From Trachythela sp. YZ-2020 (lineage: Eukaryota > Cnidaria > Anthozoa > Malacalcyonacea > Clavulariidae), in the NCBI GenBank assembly GCA_016169945.1, contig JADLSH010000367.1:3966001-4030000 (forward strand): DNA of 64,000 bases, read 5' to 3'. Below the pieces are notes generated by a model, which searched no databases, had not been told where the DNA came from, and saw only the letters and a program-made list of their open reading frames with translations. Position numbers and translations under genes: made by a program. Of the stretch, positions 1-11,160 are shown in pieces (positions within the stretch are counted from its first letter, which is position 1; every line of letters starts with the position of its first letter).

Positions 1-39
1 CGTATGTAATAAATTGAATGAAATTGGTTTAAACCTTAC

Positions 40-135
40 CTTCAGTTCTGCACCAGTATGTTTTATGTGGAAGGTTTCTTCAACTGCAATATTTCCCCAA
101 TGTGATAATTCGATTGTACGAACCATATTAACAAC
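40..135 (-). CDS. RPN1: RPN1 exon 4
   Basis: A 96-nt, 32-codon exon between acceptor GTGTAG and donor GTAAGG. It contains the conserved [12 protein letters not shown] and a following KHTGAELK. The gene continues beyond the left edge of the window. Confidence 0.93.
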
Positions 136-3100
136 CTACACACAATGGTTTCTAGTTACAATGTGATTTCTCAATGCAATTAATGGATATACAATAGAAG
201 TAAAAATAGTTGTCAGCTCATCTGTAATTAATGAATGTACCTATGCCTTACCCTGGCCTCAGCCTTGCTATGGTCATAAGGGTCTGAAATTTAAATTATT
301 TTTCTGTATCCAACTGGGATACCAGGATTCCAAGTTTTAGTATCCCCCTGAGAATCTAGTATCCCACCTCTGGATAACGGTTACCATAGGTTTTGTTACT
401 CCTGAACCATGTAGTCTTGAATGCGGAAAGGCTTGTTATCTTTAGGGTGGCAGCCAAGCTATCAGGAGACCACTGGAGACATTTAACGTTATCCTAATGT
501 TTGGAATTTCGTAGTATCCAGCCAGGATACAAGTCATTCACATTTTGGTGTCCAAAATCAAATTTTAGTATCCTGTGGATAGCAGGATACTGCAAATTTC
601 AGACCTTGAGTATTTGCAATATGTTTATACTACTGCAGGCTGTGTTTTACATTAATCTATCACATTAATTACATGACTGTGTGTTAAAATTTTAATAATT
701 TGGCGTTTTTGAAATGTATGTGGTTATGGAGGGGTTTCTCCCCCATGAAAAAAAATGCACATCCTGTATCAGATGAGACTGGGTCTGCCCCTTCTTCTTT
801 CATGCTCAAACATACTCACAGTCAAAAATGGGGAATTGTTCTCATAATGAATTTTCATGTTGCTCTTTTGAAGAGGTGCAATATTTTCATATGGACCATA
901 GGTTATTGTCTCTTCATCCTGAGCCGAGGGCTTCAATTCGCTGTAGGATTCCACTGTTGATGATGCTAGTTTCACTGTTGTTGTTTGTTTACCAGTTTTG
1001 TATGGTGTTAAGAAATAGTGGTTTCCTTCAAACACAACATTTTGTTTTTCTGCTTGACCAATTTTCTCAGGGAATGCTCTCAAGGTGTGAGAGAACACCA
1101 TATCAACAGTTACTTTCACAGATTTGCCAGATGTAAGTGGGCTGGCCAGGGTGACTTCAAACACTTTACTATAAAAGCATTAACACCTATTAGCATCAAT
1201 AAGGCTTCTAAGAATAAATACATGTATGTCATTTTATATGAGAGGTGATTACCGCCATAATTAAACACGTATCTTATGCAATTAAAGAAAGCATTTCATT
1301 ATGACAACTTATATTTTGCGATTCTGTCTCGTATTTTATTATGCTTGCCAAATTTGATACATTGCATTATGCGATTGAATCAGGCATTTCATTACGGCAC
1401 TGTGTATTTCAATATTCGATTTCGTATTTCATTATGCTGACGTAACATGCATGACGCTCAATGAACGATTTTTGGACGGACCGCCGCGCAACACTGGAAC
1501 CGAGTGCATACTATGCAAAATTTTCGCGCTATTTTCATGACGAGTCAATATGGCGAACAACGATTCGGAAAACGTGAGTCATGGAATATGTCTTCTTCGC
1601 GAAGCTGCAGCCGTGCCTACTCAAAACAGCTCGCGAAACAGCTATAGTACTGTAGGTCTTCTGATGCTGGTGATACTGGAATGGATAATATCAGGAATGG
1701 ATAATATTACAAGCTAAACAGTGCTTTATATATTTGCAGTCAGCTCTCTTTTGTGTGATGTTGTATGATCTGTCAATTGAAAACCGATAGTTCTCGGGAT
1801 GTTTTGAAGCCATGATTGAGTTACGGTTTTTGTCTGTGAATGGCGAGTGCTTCTTTGAATAGTTAACACCTTCGTTCGCCATACCTATTTCTTATTTCCT
1901 AAATTTTTTTATCATGGGATGAAAAACTATGCTTAATTTAATATAATTATTGTAGATTTCATAAGGATTGACATTGTTTTGTTTAAACACGATTTCAGCC
2001 ATATTTTGCCGTCTTGTTCGCTTTTTATCGCCGAGTCTTGCAAGTATCATCCAATTGTTGTACTTTTACATAATGATAGATGGCTAAAAAAGATTTCAAC
2101 CAAGTTTCGTCAAGTTTTGAAGCAGTGCAGTGTATTTTATCTTCGATGTTGTGTCCTTCGATATTTCGTCAAATATGCCGCCATTGCCAGCCTCGCAGCT
2201 TCTCTGCCCGACAGTATCCAAGAGTACAAACAAGACGGCAAAGTATGGCTGAAATCGTGTTTTGGTGGAGGTTAAGTGAAATAAAATGTATTATATTTAA
2301 ACAAAACAATGTCAATCCTTATGAAATCTACAATAATTATATTAAATTAAGCATAGTTTTTCATGCCATGATAAAAAATTTTAGGAAATAAGAAAATTTA
2401 ATCTCTGCCAGGTATATTAATTATTTCATGCATAATTAGCAGTTGACCTGGGGTGATGCATGGTCATTTTCTTGTAAAATATTATACTTAGACAAATTAT
2501 TCCTTAGAATATAGCATGTTTTCGGTAGAAATGCAGTGTTATTCCGTGGAAATGTAGTATACATAATTCCGTATAAATGTAGTATTTTTTTAGAAATGAA
2601 ATGTGATGCTGTTTTGACCATTCTTGTACGTATGCGAACGTAAATTATCCTACAAAATCAATACATGATTTATAGAAGAGTATAGTGTATGTTTGGAAGA
2701 CTTAAACAATTTTACCGGCATAAAGACATGGAAATGTAATAGAAACGCCTGGTTTATTATGTGGACAAGACAAAGAAGTCAAATTTGCCTCCATTACTTT
2801 TAGCAGCGTACGTGCTTTGACGCGGTGTCATGTATCTGTTGAAACCGGAGCTCAAACCGGTGTCGCAGCGGATTTGGCCCCCCCTCAAAATGGTCCCCCC
2901 GGACCACGGGGGGACCGAATCCGCTAGCGGATATGGTCCTATGGGGGTCCATATCAGCTAGCGGATATTGTCCCCTCTCGCGGATTTGGACCCCCTCGCG
3001 AATCTATCGTATGGCATATTAAATATCGAATGAAAACGTTTTTGAATCATCTTTACATCTAACAGAGAAAAAGTGTACGAAGATTTTTTGGATATAAAAT

Positions 3101-6100
3101 GTTCCTGTAAATTTTCTCGCGCTTTTGGACTGCAGGAACTATATTTTACTACAACCAAAACTACATTTCACTGCCAAAAAATATTTCACTAATTCACTGC
3201 CACTATAACACATTTAACTACGAGAAGTCGATTTTATTGCAATCAGAACTATACATTTCACTGTAGTTCCATTTAAATGTTACGTCTCAGCAGTGGGAAA
3301 TACAAAGTTGTAAAAGTTAATAGAATTTAAATAAACTTTGAACGCAATGAACGTAATGGAATCCCATAAACAATAGGTGATGACTCATAAGATAAAAATT
3401 GTGATTTGAATACATATAAATACGCGCGACCATTGAATCGTGCCCTTGTGAAAAACAGCTTAGGTTGACATGGTGACAGTCAGCGTGTCTAAATAAAGTT
3501 TTTTACTACTTAACTTTCGTAAATGTTTGTTGCCGTTCTTAATCAAAATGTCAGATATTTAATTTTATATGCCAATATGGAAAAATTTTTAACCGAAGAA
3601 AAATATTCAGACGATTGTAGACTTTGGCTATGATTTCGTAGGGGGGGACCATTTCCGCGGAAGGGGGTCCATATCCGCTAGCGGATTTGGTCCCCCCGGA
3701 CCATATCCGCTAGCGGATATGGTCCGGGGGGACCAAATCCGCTGTGACACCGGCAACAAAAAGGATTTAATTTGAATCTACGGTACGAATGATTGGCAAA
3801 ATAGATATTGCTGCAGTACATGCATATCTGTTGAAACATGGTTAGTAGAAGGAAACTCCTAATTCTACTAACCGTGGTTGAAACCAGGGCATATTTTAAG
3901 GATTTCTAAGTGGGGGGCCATTTGTGAAAAAGGGCCCTTAATCTGAGTGCTGAAGGCGCGAGCCCTGTAGGGGTCCGGGGGAGCTTTTCCCCAGGAAAAG
4001 TTTGAAATCTGGAACTCTGAAATTGCCAATTCTGAATACTATAAGATTGAATATTTTACTTGTAATCCAATAGTAGTTCAATGTTTTAACTAAAACTTTA
4101 AAAATGTCTAACTATATAAGCCATAAAAACAATATTTCGTTAAACACAGACAAATCATTTACTCTGTAAATGACCCAATGTATAAAGGGCCCAGGGAGTG
4201 GGGGACCAATTTTGTGTGAGTGGGGGGCCATCAAGAGGGCCTGGGGGGCCAAGTGGCCCCCCAGTATATATGTTAAAATATGCCTTGGTTGAAACCAGAG
4301 CTCAAAGCCGCAATATTAAATGACAGAACTTAATGTGAATTGACTGAATGATTTGAAGTGAGCTTTGCCTTAACCTTTGGCAAAATATTGCTCACAAGTC
4401 AGTGGCATATTGAAAAGTGAGAGAAAAGAGCCTAGGGACGACAACACAATCACATGCGTGCGCATTAGTTTTAAGTTTCTACGGAAGAGCTGTATTTTTT
4501 CTACGGCGCAGCAATGACTTTCTACGGAACAGCATAACATTTCTACGGAAAAGTATCACATTACCACGGAAATACAAAACACGTTCTACGGAACAGCATC
4601 ACATTTATACGGAAAAACACTGCATTTCTACAGAAAAATACTACATTTCTACGGAATTTTACTACCCTTCCACGGAATAACACTGCATTTCTACGGAAAA
4701 CATGCTATATTCTACGGAACGAGTATTATTTTCTACGGAAGAAGCGTGTCCCTAATGGGCCACCGTATATACAGGTCCTAGGCTAATAACCTCATTAAAA
4801 CTGACCAGTGTTTAGCCTTGTCCAGGTAGAGTTGTCGAGTAGGAATAGTGTCATGTCAAACTGTTCGTCTGTGTTTTGTTTTTCAGTATTCGGTTCGTCT
4901 AAGTAGGTTTGTCAGATAGACAAAGTGTTCGCAAGTTTCTATGTTTGTAAATCTCTGATTTGTCAGTTGTAGCATGTTCGTTAAGTCTTGTGTAGAGGCA
5001 TCTGTATGTTTCTCCTATGTATGATTTAGAGCAACCTGAACATGAGAATTGGTATGCAATGGAACTCTAAAATTCCTTAGGTGTTTTGCTCTTACATGAT
5101 ACAAAGCAGTTACTTGTCATTGTGTTCCAGTAAATAATGTTACAATAATGAGTGTTTAACAATAGTCGTGACATTTTCGTTCTAAAGCTTCGTATTAGCC
5201 ATTATGTCAGTTCCGCGCTTGCCCATGTATGGACGTCGTACGCAAATTTTGGGTGGTTGGTTTGTTCTTTATGAATGTTAGTATACAGTTAGACGTAGGG
5301 TTAATATTGGCATGGTCAGAGTTAGGAGTAAATTTATGTGCAAGTTTGTTGGCAATTCGTTTTGAATTTGAATTGATATATTAACCCTACGTCTAACTGT
5401 ACTAACATTCATAGAGAACAAACCAACCAACAAACCAACCAACAAACCAAAATTTACGTACGACGTCCATACATAGGCAAGTGCGGAACTGACCTAATAC
5501 GAAGTTTTAGAACAAAAATGTCACGACTATTAAACACTCCATGCAATATCATTATTTACTGGGACACAATGACAACTAGCTGCTTTGTATCATGTAAGGA
5601 CAAAATACCTAAGCAATTTCAGAATTCCATTGTATACAAATTCTCATCTAAACCATACATAGGAAAACATACAGATGCCTCTACACAAGACTTAACGAAC
5701 ATGCTACAACTGACAAATCAGAGAAACTTGAGAGGACTTTATCTATCTGACAAACCTACTTCAACTCAACTTAGACTAACCTAATACTGAACAAAACACA
5801 GACGAACAGTTTGACATGACACTATTCCTACTCAACAACTGTACCATTCTGGACAAGGCTAAACACTGGTCAATCTTACTATTCAAAGAAGCACTTTCCA
5901 TTCACAGACAAAAACCGTAACTCAATCATGGCATCAAAGCATCCCGTGAACTGTCGGTTTTCTATTGACAGATCATACAACATCACACAAAAGAGAGCCG
6001 ACTGTAAATATATAAAGCACTGTTTAGCTTGTAATATTATCCATTCCTGATGATGACTAAAATATAGTCGAAACGTAGAAATAATAAAAATGCTTTCTAT

Positions 6101-9100
6101 ATTCGGAGTTACCGTCGTTGTGTTTTTGTTGCTACTTGTAGTTGTAGGCGTCCCGCTTTCAGATCCAGCAGTATCACCGGTATCAGAAGACCTGTTTTTG
6201 CGAGCTGTTTTGAGCAAGCACGGCTGCAGCTTCGCGAAGAAGACACATTGCACGACTCACGTTTTCCGAATAGTTGTTCGCGAAATAGCGCGAAAAATTT
6301 GCATAGTGGCGCACTCGGTTCCAGTGTTGAGCCGCAGTCCGTCCAAAAAATCGTTCACTGAGGCTGCTGAGCGTCATGCATAACGTTACGTCAGCATAAT
6401 GAAATGCCTGATTCAATCGCATAATGCAATGTATCAAATTTGGCAAGCATAATAAAATACGAGACAGAATCACAAAATATAAGGTGTCATAATGAAATGC
6501 TTTCATTAATAGCATAATATATGTTTTTAATGATGGTGGTAATCACCCCTCATAATTCTATATGCAGACTATGGTACAACACTTTGGCTAGCAGCCCTAA
6601 CCTGTTAAGCGAGTTAGTGGCTAACAATCCCAAAAATCCCTGTGGCTAGCAGCCATGTTTAATCCCCTCCCAGAATGCATTTTCTAGCTGTATTTAAATA
6701 ATGTATGCAGTTGTGAAGACTTGTATATTGCATTTGTGACAGTCAGGGAGGTCTCCACACATACATGCATGGTACATTTGATATCGATAACTTTTCTTGA
6801 CATATATCAAACTGTCAAATCAGATATATAAAAAGTATTGGAATCAAATCAATTTGATCATAACCCAGTGCGTATCATCATTTTTGACAAACTAAAATTA
6901 AAGTAACGTTTAATACTTGTTTTACAGAGTAAATTGGCAAATAGGAAAAAGGGGTTTTCTTTGCACTAATTCCCCTAGGTAGCATCATGACTTGAAACTG
7001 AAAGGTTTCTCATAACCTCAAAAATTAAGAACCTGTTTATCCTTGGCCTGAGGCGGCTGGAATTCAAATTGAGTTCAGGTTCAGGCAATTAGACATTTTT
7101 TTACTGATAATCCTTAACGCCTATCATTAAAATCAGCCATTAAATTAACACCAACTTATATTTTATATACAAACGGTCGAATTCCAAGTTTTCAAACAAT
7201 CACATAGTGGATCGGGGTTGACACTTAAAAGTTTAATCATTTTGTCAAGCGCAGTGGTGTTGTGCCAAACATCGTATAGAGCAGGTATTTAGAGGGATAG
7301 GTATGGTAAGGAAAATGGCATCAAAAATAGTGGATAAATTGTCATTTTCCTATTTTTTGCCTATTTTATGTGAAAAAAAATTAAGGTAGTTTAGGTGAAG
7401 AATTGTATCTTTCTTATAAAAACTACATCTGGCATATTCTAAACACTGTGTAACGGCAAATTGCGAATTTTAGATAACCGAAAATAAAAGTATAAAGCTC
7501 TACCACCGTGTGTAGAAGTATAAAGCTCTACCACAAACAACATATGTACATATATATATTTATCACATCTAGTGCCTTCAACAGGGTGACAAAAAAATGA
7601 TATGTCCCTAGGGACGATATCATTTTTATTTCCCGCTGCTTATCACCCTGATAAAGGCATTAGATGTGATAAAAAGGTTATCACACTCATGACTCGGTGA
7701 TCAGTTTATCCCTCTTGGTACAATATCATAATTGTCCCTCGTTCGCTGCGCTCACTCACAGGGCTTTCAAAGTAAGCCAGCGGCCGGCGGTGGACCACCG
7801 GGTGCCACGATGTTTACCACCACCTACTTTTCTTTCAAGAAGCAAAATATATGCTCTTCACCTTTCTCGATACTTTAAGCATCCAATGTAGTCATTTGTT
7901 ACTCAAAAGTGTCCATTTTTATTAAAAAACAATCGATGTTTATATTCGTTGATAGAAACTGATTTCGTCCATTTTGAATTTCTTTAATTGTTGGTCAGCG
8001 GGAAAGGCCAGTACTTCGAGTAATCCTGAGTCGATTTTGATGCATAATAATTTAATTACTCAAAGTATCACAGGAAAATCCATGTGAATTCATGCATTAT
8101 TCAACAAGGAATGTCTGCGTGGCCGGCCCTCGTTGGAAGGGAAAAGAGGAGGGGGGATTGAGGGCCTGCAAGAAAACCCGCCTTTCGTGAGTATAAAACG
8201 CCGTTCAATTTTTGGACGTAGAATTTAATTGGTCAACACCAAGAATTAATTGACATGTTTACGCACACAGGAATATATTACTACATTTCTTCATCTTGAT
8301 TGACATGTTTATGGACAAGCGAATACATTTCCTTCGGTTCGGGGTTTTCCCTATAGTCCAGCTGCATTTTTATTGGTCAATTTTAATGAGCCTTTATTAG
8401 GGTGTTTACTCACGAAAGGCGGGTTTTCTTGCAGGCCTTCAATCCCCGCTCTTCTTTTCCCTTCCAACGAGAGCCGGCCACGCAGGCTATGTGGGACGCT
8501 GTTTTCGTTTGGAATGACAAAAAACCACAACACTTGCCAGGTAAAATGCAATTCTTTTTACAGACGTTTTCGAATTAAGTTTTAAAACTCGAATTCAGTT
8601 TTTTATGCAATGAATGACTCAAGCTGAAGCGATAAACTCTGCATTCACCTCACAGCACCGCATGGCAAGAAAATAATAGAGTATTTTTATTCATGATATG
8701 TTTGGGCCTTCAGAATGCTGTAAATCTTCGTCCCAAAGTGCAAGAAACGGCATTTCAGAGATTATAAATTTTAAAATTTCCAGACTGTGCATGACCCCGA
8801 ACCCCATTGAAATTGTGCCCACATTCGGCGCGCGTTATCAGCACCACCCCAATATTTAGCGTTGCTCTGATGAGTGACGTCACTGCAGCCGCCTACTTTT
8901 TCATCGCAGCTGCCTACTTGAAATAATTTTGAAAGCCCTGACTCATGACAATAATATCGTCCTGGAGCGATAAAACTGATATCACCTCATCCCTCATAGA
9001 ATAAGATACATATACAATTTCGTTGTCCATAGTAGAATTACAACATTTAGTGTGCAAAATTTTAAACGGACATGCACATATGATCCATTGCGTCAGCATT

Positions 9101-10849
9101 AGTTTACGCAATCAAACTATCATAGGAGTACAATCGCCTATTAGACTTTATATACAAGTATTTTTATTGTAATATATTAACCATATATAAATTAATATTG
9201 ATATTTTCAACACTTGTAAATACAAATTACACAATTCAGCCGTCTGGCTGCTATGTAATTCTGCTTCTAATAAACTATCTATCTATCTAAGATCACTTTG
9301 AAAGAGGCATGAAACATTGTGTAGCGATGACTATTTGTATCTTAGCATGGATAAATTTGGTACAGGTACCATTTTTATCCATGCTGTGCGAATAGTGTAA
9401 ATGAGCCTACAGCAGGTTCGATTCCTGCCATTTTTTGTTACATTTAGTTCTATCGAGTAAGATGCCCAAAATCTAGAAATATATTACCCTTATACCATTC
9501 ACGGGCATCACCCAAGTATATATAATTACATGGACTTTGTGGTTAGCTCTTGGCAAAGTTCTGGACTCTGGGATCAATTGAAGTTAACGACCCCCCTATG
9601 CCAATGGGGTCGTATACTTCAATAACAAATATTCGGATTGAAGTATACGACCCCCCTTGTATTATATCGTTAAATTTACAGGTTTTTGTGTCTGTTTCAA
9701 AGGAATTTTTATGACTTCCCTTTATTCTCTATTTCTCTATGTCTCAGTTTGTTGATTTTTTGACCAGGAAACAAATTCAAAAGACTTTCAACACGATCAA
9801 TATCTTGAGGTGTTTTGCAATTTTGTCTCCGTGTTTTGATCGATATAAACTGCATCTTGTAATATCTGTTCGATGACTCATTGCTGGAAGGCGTTATAAA
9901 AGGCCTTAAATGTTTGGCGCATACTGCAAATATATTCCACCGGCGTATATCCACGATTTAACTGCGAAGTAATCATTGGCGACAACATGGAATTACGCTT
10001 TCCTGAAGCAACAAATCTCGTCATAAAGCCAGATATTTTTTTAGAAACCACCAAATATATAAAAACTGAACGAAATATATATAAAAATCATGAATAAATT
10101 TAATCATGGAATCATGATAAAAGCTATTATTTTGGTAAGATGCCATAGATATATTACCCATTGAAGCATCACCCTTATATAATTTGGGGCAGGTTGTGGT
10201 TAACTCAATTCTGGACTCTGTACCTCAGAGCGCTGCACTGGAATCGCAAGGCAGCAGGTTCGATTCCTGCCAGTGGGCCTAGTTTGAAACTGCTCCTGAT
10301 TAGGTCTAGAATATGTATATAAGTTTCGCTCATATATAACATTCCATACACTCAACTTCCAGATATGAGATATATATTTTATACTTTTTTCAAAACTTAC
10401 CTTAATTTTTTAATTTGCACCTCTTTTACATCTAAATTTTTCGGCTTTGCATCTCCAGCGTCAACCTGAAAATGTAGAATTTACACTTTAAAACTATTTA
10501 GGTTGAACAATGGTCTACCTATTCAGCGATTGTAATATTCAAGACCGAGGTAATCTGAACATCAAAATTATGCATTTATAACTGTAAACATGTATCTTAC
10601 CGAAGCACTAATGTAGGCCAGGTAGTTTGAGAGAACTGCATCAACAGGAACATGACAAGAGCTTGCTGACGTTTCACCAGTATTTTCTAGAGTTATAACA
10701 ACATTGCTCCTTACGACTTGACTTGATATATCAATAGAGCGAATTACTTCGCTATTGTAAAGCTTTTCATTAATCGACGCTTGCAATGAGATGCTGCATA
10801 AACTACAAATTGTAAAGAAGAGGACAAACTGCAAATGAGTGCGTTCCAT
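40..10849 (-). CDS. RPN1: Ribophorin I (oligosaccharyltransferase subunit), 5' part, four exons
   Basis: Spliced gene reading right to left. Exons are 10601-10849, 10401-10465, 820-1168 and 40-135, with GT..AG borders and matching phases, giving 253 codons. Ribophorin I is an ER type I membrane subunit of the oligosaccharyltransferase that N-glycosylates nascent proteins at the translocon. Seen: an N-terminal hydrophobic signal peptide (about residues 1-24), then the family's conserved strings [30 protein letters not shown] and [12 protein letters not shown] in the expected order. The vertebrate protein is about 600 residues, so a little over half, including the transmembrane segment, lies beyond the left edge. 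Intron 2 is about 9.2 kb and full of transposable elements; introns 1 and 3 are short (135 and 684 nt). No frame break is visible. Identification is by recalled motifs, not a search. Confidence 0.95.
281..605. repeat. Short foldback element in RPN1 intron 3
   Basis: The ends form an inverted repeat (GGTCTGAAATTT at 281, AAATTTCAGACC ending at 605). The interior is rich in the motif AGTATCC and its relatives in both orientations. No coding capacity. Probably a small non-autonomous DNA element; a target duplication is not obvious. Confidence 0.55.
820..1168 (-). CDS. RPN1: RPN1 exon 3
   Basis: A 349-nt exon between acceptor TTTATAG and donor GTGAGT. The first base completes the split codon left by exon 2. 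It encodes the lumenal core, including [27 protein letters not shown] and [10 protein letters not shown]. It is separated from exon 2 by the 9.2-kb repeat-filled intron. Confidence 0.94.
1890..2391. mobile_element. Foldback element (MITE) inside the Penelope left arm
   Basis: Terminal inverted repeats of about 140 bp: the left end starts near TTATTTCCTAAATTTTTTTA, and its reverse complement ends near TTTTAGGAAATAA at 2391. Both arms contain the same AAACAAAACAATGTCAATCC-type sequence. The central ~190 bp is unpaired. No gene. It is one layer of the nested insertion that splits the Penelope arm. Confidence 0.7.
2430..2640 (-). repeat. TTCCGTAGAAATG-type tandem repeat, left inverted arm
   Basis: Degenerate ~22-bp repeats around the core TTCCGTAGAAATG. 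They are the reverse complement of the array at 4470-4745, including a shared GAATATAGCATGTTTTC. The two arrays look like the inverted ends of one insertion. Confidence 0.55.
2848..3755. mobile_element. Non-autonomous DNA element with GCTAGC-centred palindromes, copy 1
   Basis: The ends are inverted repeats (GTGTCGCAGCGGATTTGG at the left; CCAAATCCGCTGTGACACC at the right), followed inward by several perfect palindromes of the form ATCCGCTAGCGGAT. About 0.9 kb. The inner part is AT-rich without an open frame. A second copy lies in opposite orientation at 11724-13014. Confidence 0.7.
3888..4286. mobile_element. Small inverted-repeat element with long target duplication
   Basis: The element begins GGCATATTTTAA and ends TTAAAATATGCC. 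GGGGGGCCA-type sequences sit near both ends. It is flanked on both sides by the direct repeat GGTTGAAACCAG (3876-3887 and 4287-4298). No coding potential. Confidence 0.55.
4470..4745 (+). repeat. TTCTACGGAA tandem repeat
   Basis: About twelve degenerate copies of a ~22-bp unit containing TTCTACGGAA. It is the inverted partner of 2430-2640. The open frame it creates is low-complexity and not credible as a gene. Confidence 0.65.
5515..5965 (+). pseudogene. Decayed Penelope-like element C-terminus (GIY-YIG endonuclease region)
   Basis: The plus-strand frame at 5518-5784 reads [16 protein letters not shown], then PYIGK, then [13 protein letters not shown]. After a frame change, the region 5800-5960 reads [19 protein letters not shown], followed by a [13 protein letters not shown] end. 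These match the layout of the GIY-YIG endonuclease and C-terminal tail of Penelope-like retroelements. Internal stops and shifts make it non-functional. A more degenerate reverse copy lies in the left arm (4795-5330 and 1500-1865, minus strand). No reverse transcriptase domain remains. Confidence 0.6.
6550..7550. other. RPN1 intron 2, unique-looking sequence
   Basis: AT-rich intronic sequence with no supported exon, repeat or RNA gene, apart from a short direct repeat of GTATAAAGCTCTACCAC near 7490-7532. Confidence 0.4.
7555..7690. repeat. Imperfect palindrome (foldback element)
   Basis: The left half (TATCACATCTAGTGCCTT, then AGGGTGA, then GATATGTCCC) is mirrored by the right half (GGGACGATATC, then TCACCCT, then AAGGCATTAGATGTGATA). 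Total about 120 bp, centred near TCCCTAGGGA at 7608-7617. No gene. Confidence 0.6.
8100..8485. mobile_element. Foldback element with ~90-bp terminal inverted repeats
   Basis: The left end holds GGCCGGCCCTCGTTGGAAGG followed by CGGGCTT-rich sequence. The right end carries its reverse complement (CTTCCAACGAGAGCCGGCC at about 8461-8480). The arms share the 'AAACCCGCCTTTCGTGAGT' block. The two overlapping open frames here are products of the palindrome. A related terminus (GAGGGCCGGC) occurs near 25360. Confidence 0.65.
9130..9293 (+). mobile_element. 3' tail of a non-LTR retroelement
   Basis: AT-rich 3'-UTR-like sequence ending AATAAACTATCTATCTATCT. The same AATAAA plus short-repeat tail ends other retroelement copies in this window (15980, 36710, 51100, 61700). 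Confidence 0.45.
9300..9580 (+). mobile_element. tRNA-like SINE, disrupted copy
   Basis: Contains GCAGGTTCGATTCCTGCC (9413-9433), a polymerase III B-box and T-arm-like stem. Downstream is a segment (about 9455-9575) resembling the copy at 10130-10300, including AATATATTACCC and GGCATCACCC. A 35-bp hairpin (GCATGGATAAA..TTTATCCATGC, 9349-9383) interrupts the head. Not a usable tRNA gene. Confidence 0.4.
9575..9670. repeat. Palindromic insertion in the SINE
   Basis: TTGAAGTTAACGACCCCCC and GAAGTATACGACCCCCC repeats lie in direct and inverted orientation around GGGGTCGTATACTTCAAT. A small foldback element, truncated at its right side. Confidence 0.4.
10130..10300 (+). mobile_element. tRNA-like SINE
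   Basis: Ends in GCAGCAGGTTCGATTCCTGCC, a well-formed T-arm with a B box, preceded by an anticodon-arm-like stretch. The acceptor stem does not close, so it reads as a tRNA-derived SINE and not a tRNA gene. It shares an upstream block with 9455-9575. Confidence 0.45.
10401..10465 (-). CDS. RPN1: RPN1 exon 2
   Basis: A 65-nt exon between a TTTTCAG acceptor and a GTAAGT donor. It reads [21 protein letters not shown] plus two bases, matching the acidic 'NLEVRETKIK' region of the family. It is too short to stand out as an open frame and was found by phase matching to its neighbours. Confidence 0.9.
10601..10849 (-). CDS. RPN1: RPN1 exon 1: start codon and signal peptide
   Basis: The ATG is at 10849-10847. 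The first 24 residues are hydrophobic ([17 protein letters not shown]) and fit a cleaved ER signal. They are followed by the family-like stretch [20 protein letters not shown]. The exon ends in phase 0 at a GTAAGA donor (10600-10595). An upstream in-frame start is not evident. Confidence 0.93.
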
Positions 10850-11010
10850 GGTCTGATGGAAGAGATTTTTTAGGATTCTAAAATAAAATCGAATCCAACT
10901 GGGAATCGAAGCAAGAAAGAGAACAAAGTTGCAAAATACAACAGCTTAGCAACCGCGCCGAGATATTCACTTGTACACGCTGGACAAATCTGATTGGCTG
11001 ATCAGAAAGT
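10850..11010 (-). promoter_or_regulatory. RPN1: Probable RPN1 promoter region
   Basis: Sequence immediately upstream of the RPN1 start. On the minus strand an inverted CCAAT box (ATTGG on the plus strand near 10991) lies about 145 nt before the ATG. No TATA box is seen, which is common for housekeeping genes. The transcription start is not defined by sequence alone. Confidence 0.35.
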
Positions 11011-11039
11011 TGTCGGTGTCTTTGATGTCTGATACAATT

Positions 11040-11160
11040 GTGCCTGGCAACTTTTTATAGCAACTTTTGGAGATTTGAGCAACTTCATTTTTGCTTTTCG
11101 AGCAACTTTTCCCTTCCAGAGCAACTTTTACCTGTTTTAAAGGAAATGAGCAATTTTTAA
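11040..11160. repeat. Degenerate GAGCAACTTTT repeat
   Basis: At least five copies of GAGCAACTTTT or close variants at irregular 15-35 bp spacing. No gene. The surrounding stretch to 11720 is otherwise featureless. Confidence 0.5.

Larger units (their letters stand above)
1249..6545. mobile_element. Inverted pair of Penelope-like retroelement 3' ends (long interrupted palindrome)
   Basis: The two ends of this 5.3-kb block are reverse complements of each other. The segment 1249-1865 pairs with 5879-6545, and 4795-5330 pairs with 5375-5880. The right arm is contiguous. The left arm is split by a 2.9-kb insertion (about 1866-4790). The right arm carries a decayed Penelope-like endonuclease terminus. 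The whole block lies in RPN1 intron 2. Head-to-head pairing of Penelope-like copies is known; how this pair arose is inference. Confidence 0.7.

Noticed and set aside
4417..4680. 87-aa open frame
   Set aside because: Consists of the TTCTACGGAA repeat translated; low-complexity and without a partner.
5879..6515. Overlapping 110-124 aa open frames, both strands
   Set aside because: Antisense or shifted readings of the Penelope-like inverted arm; the conserved tail is in another frame with stops.
8351..8585. Overlapping open frames on both strands
   Set aside because: They arise from the arms of the foldback element at 8100-8485.
10215..10275. tRNA gene
   Set aside because: The T arm and B box are good, but the acceptor and D arms do not pair; a tRNA-derived SINE fits better.
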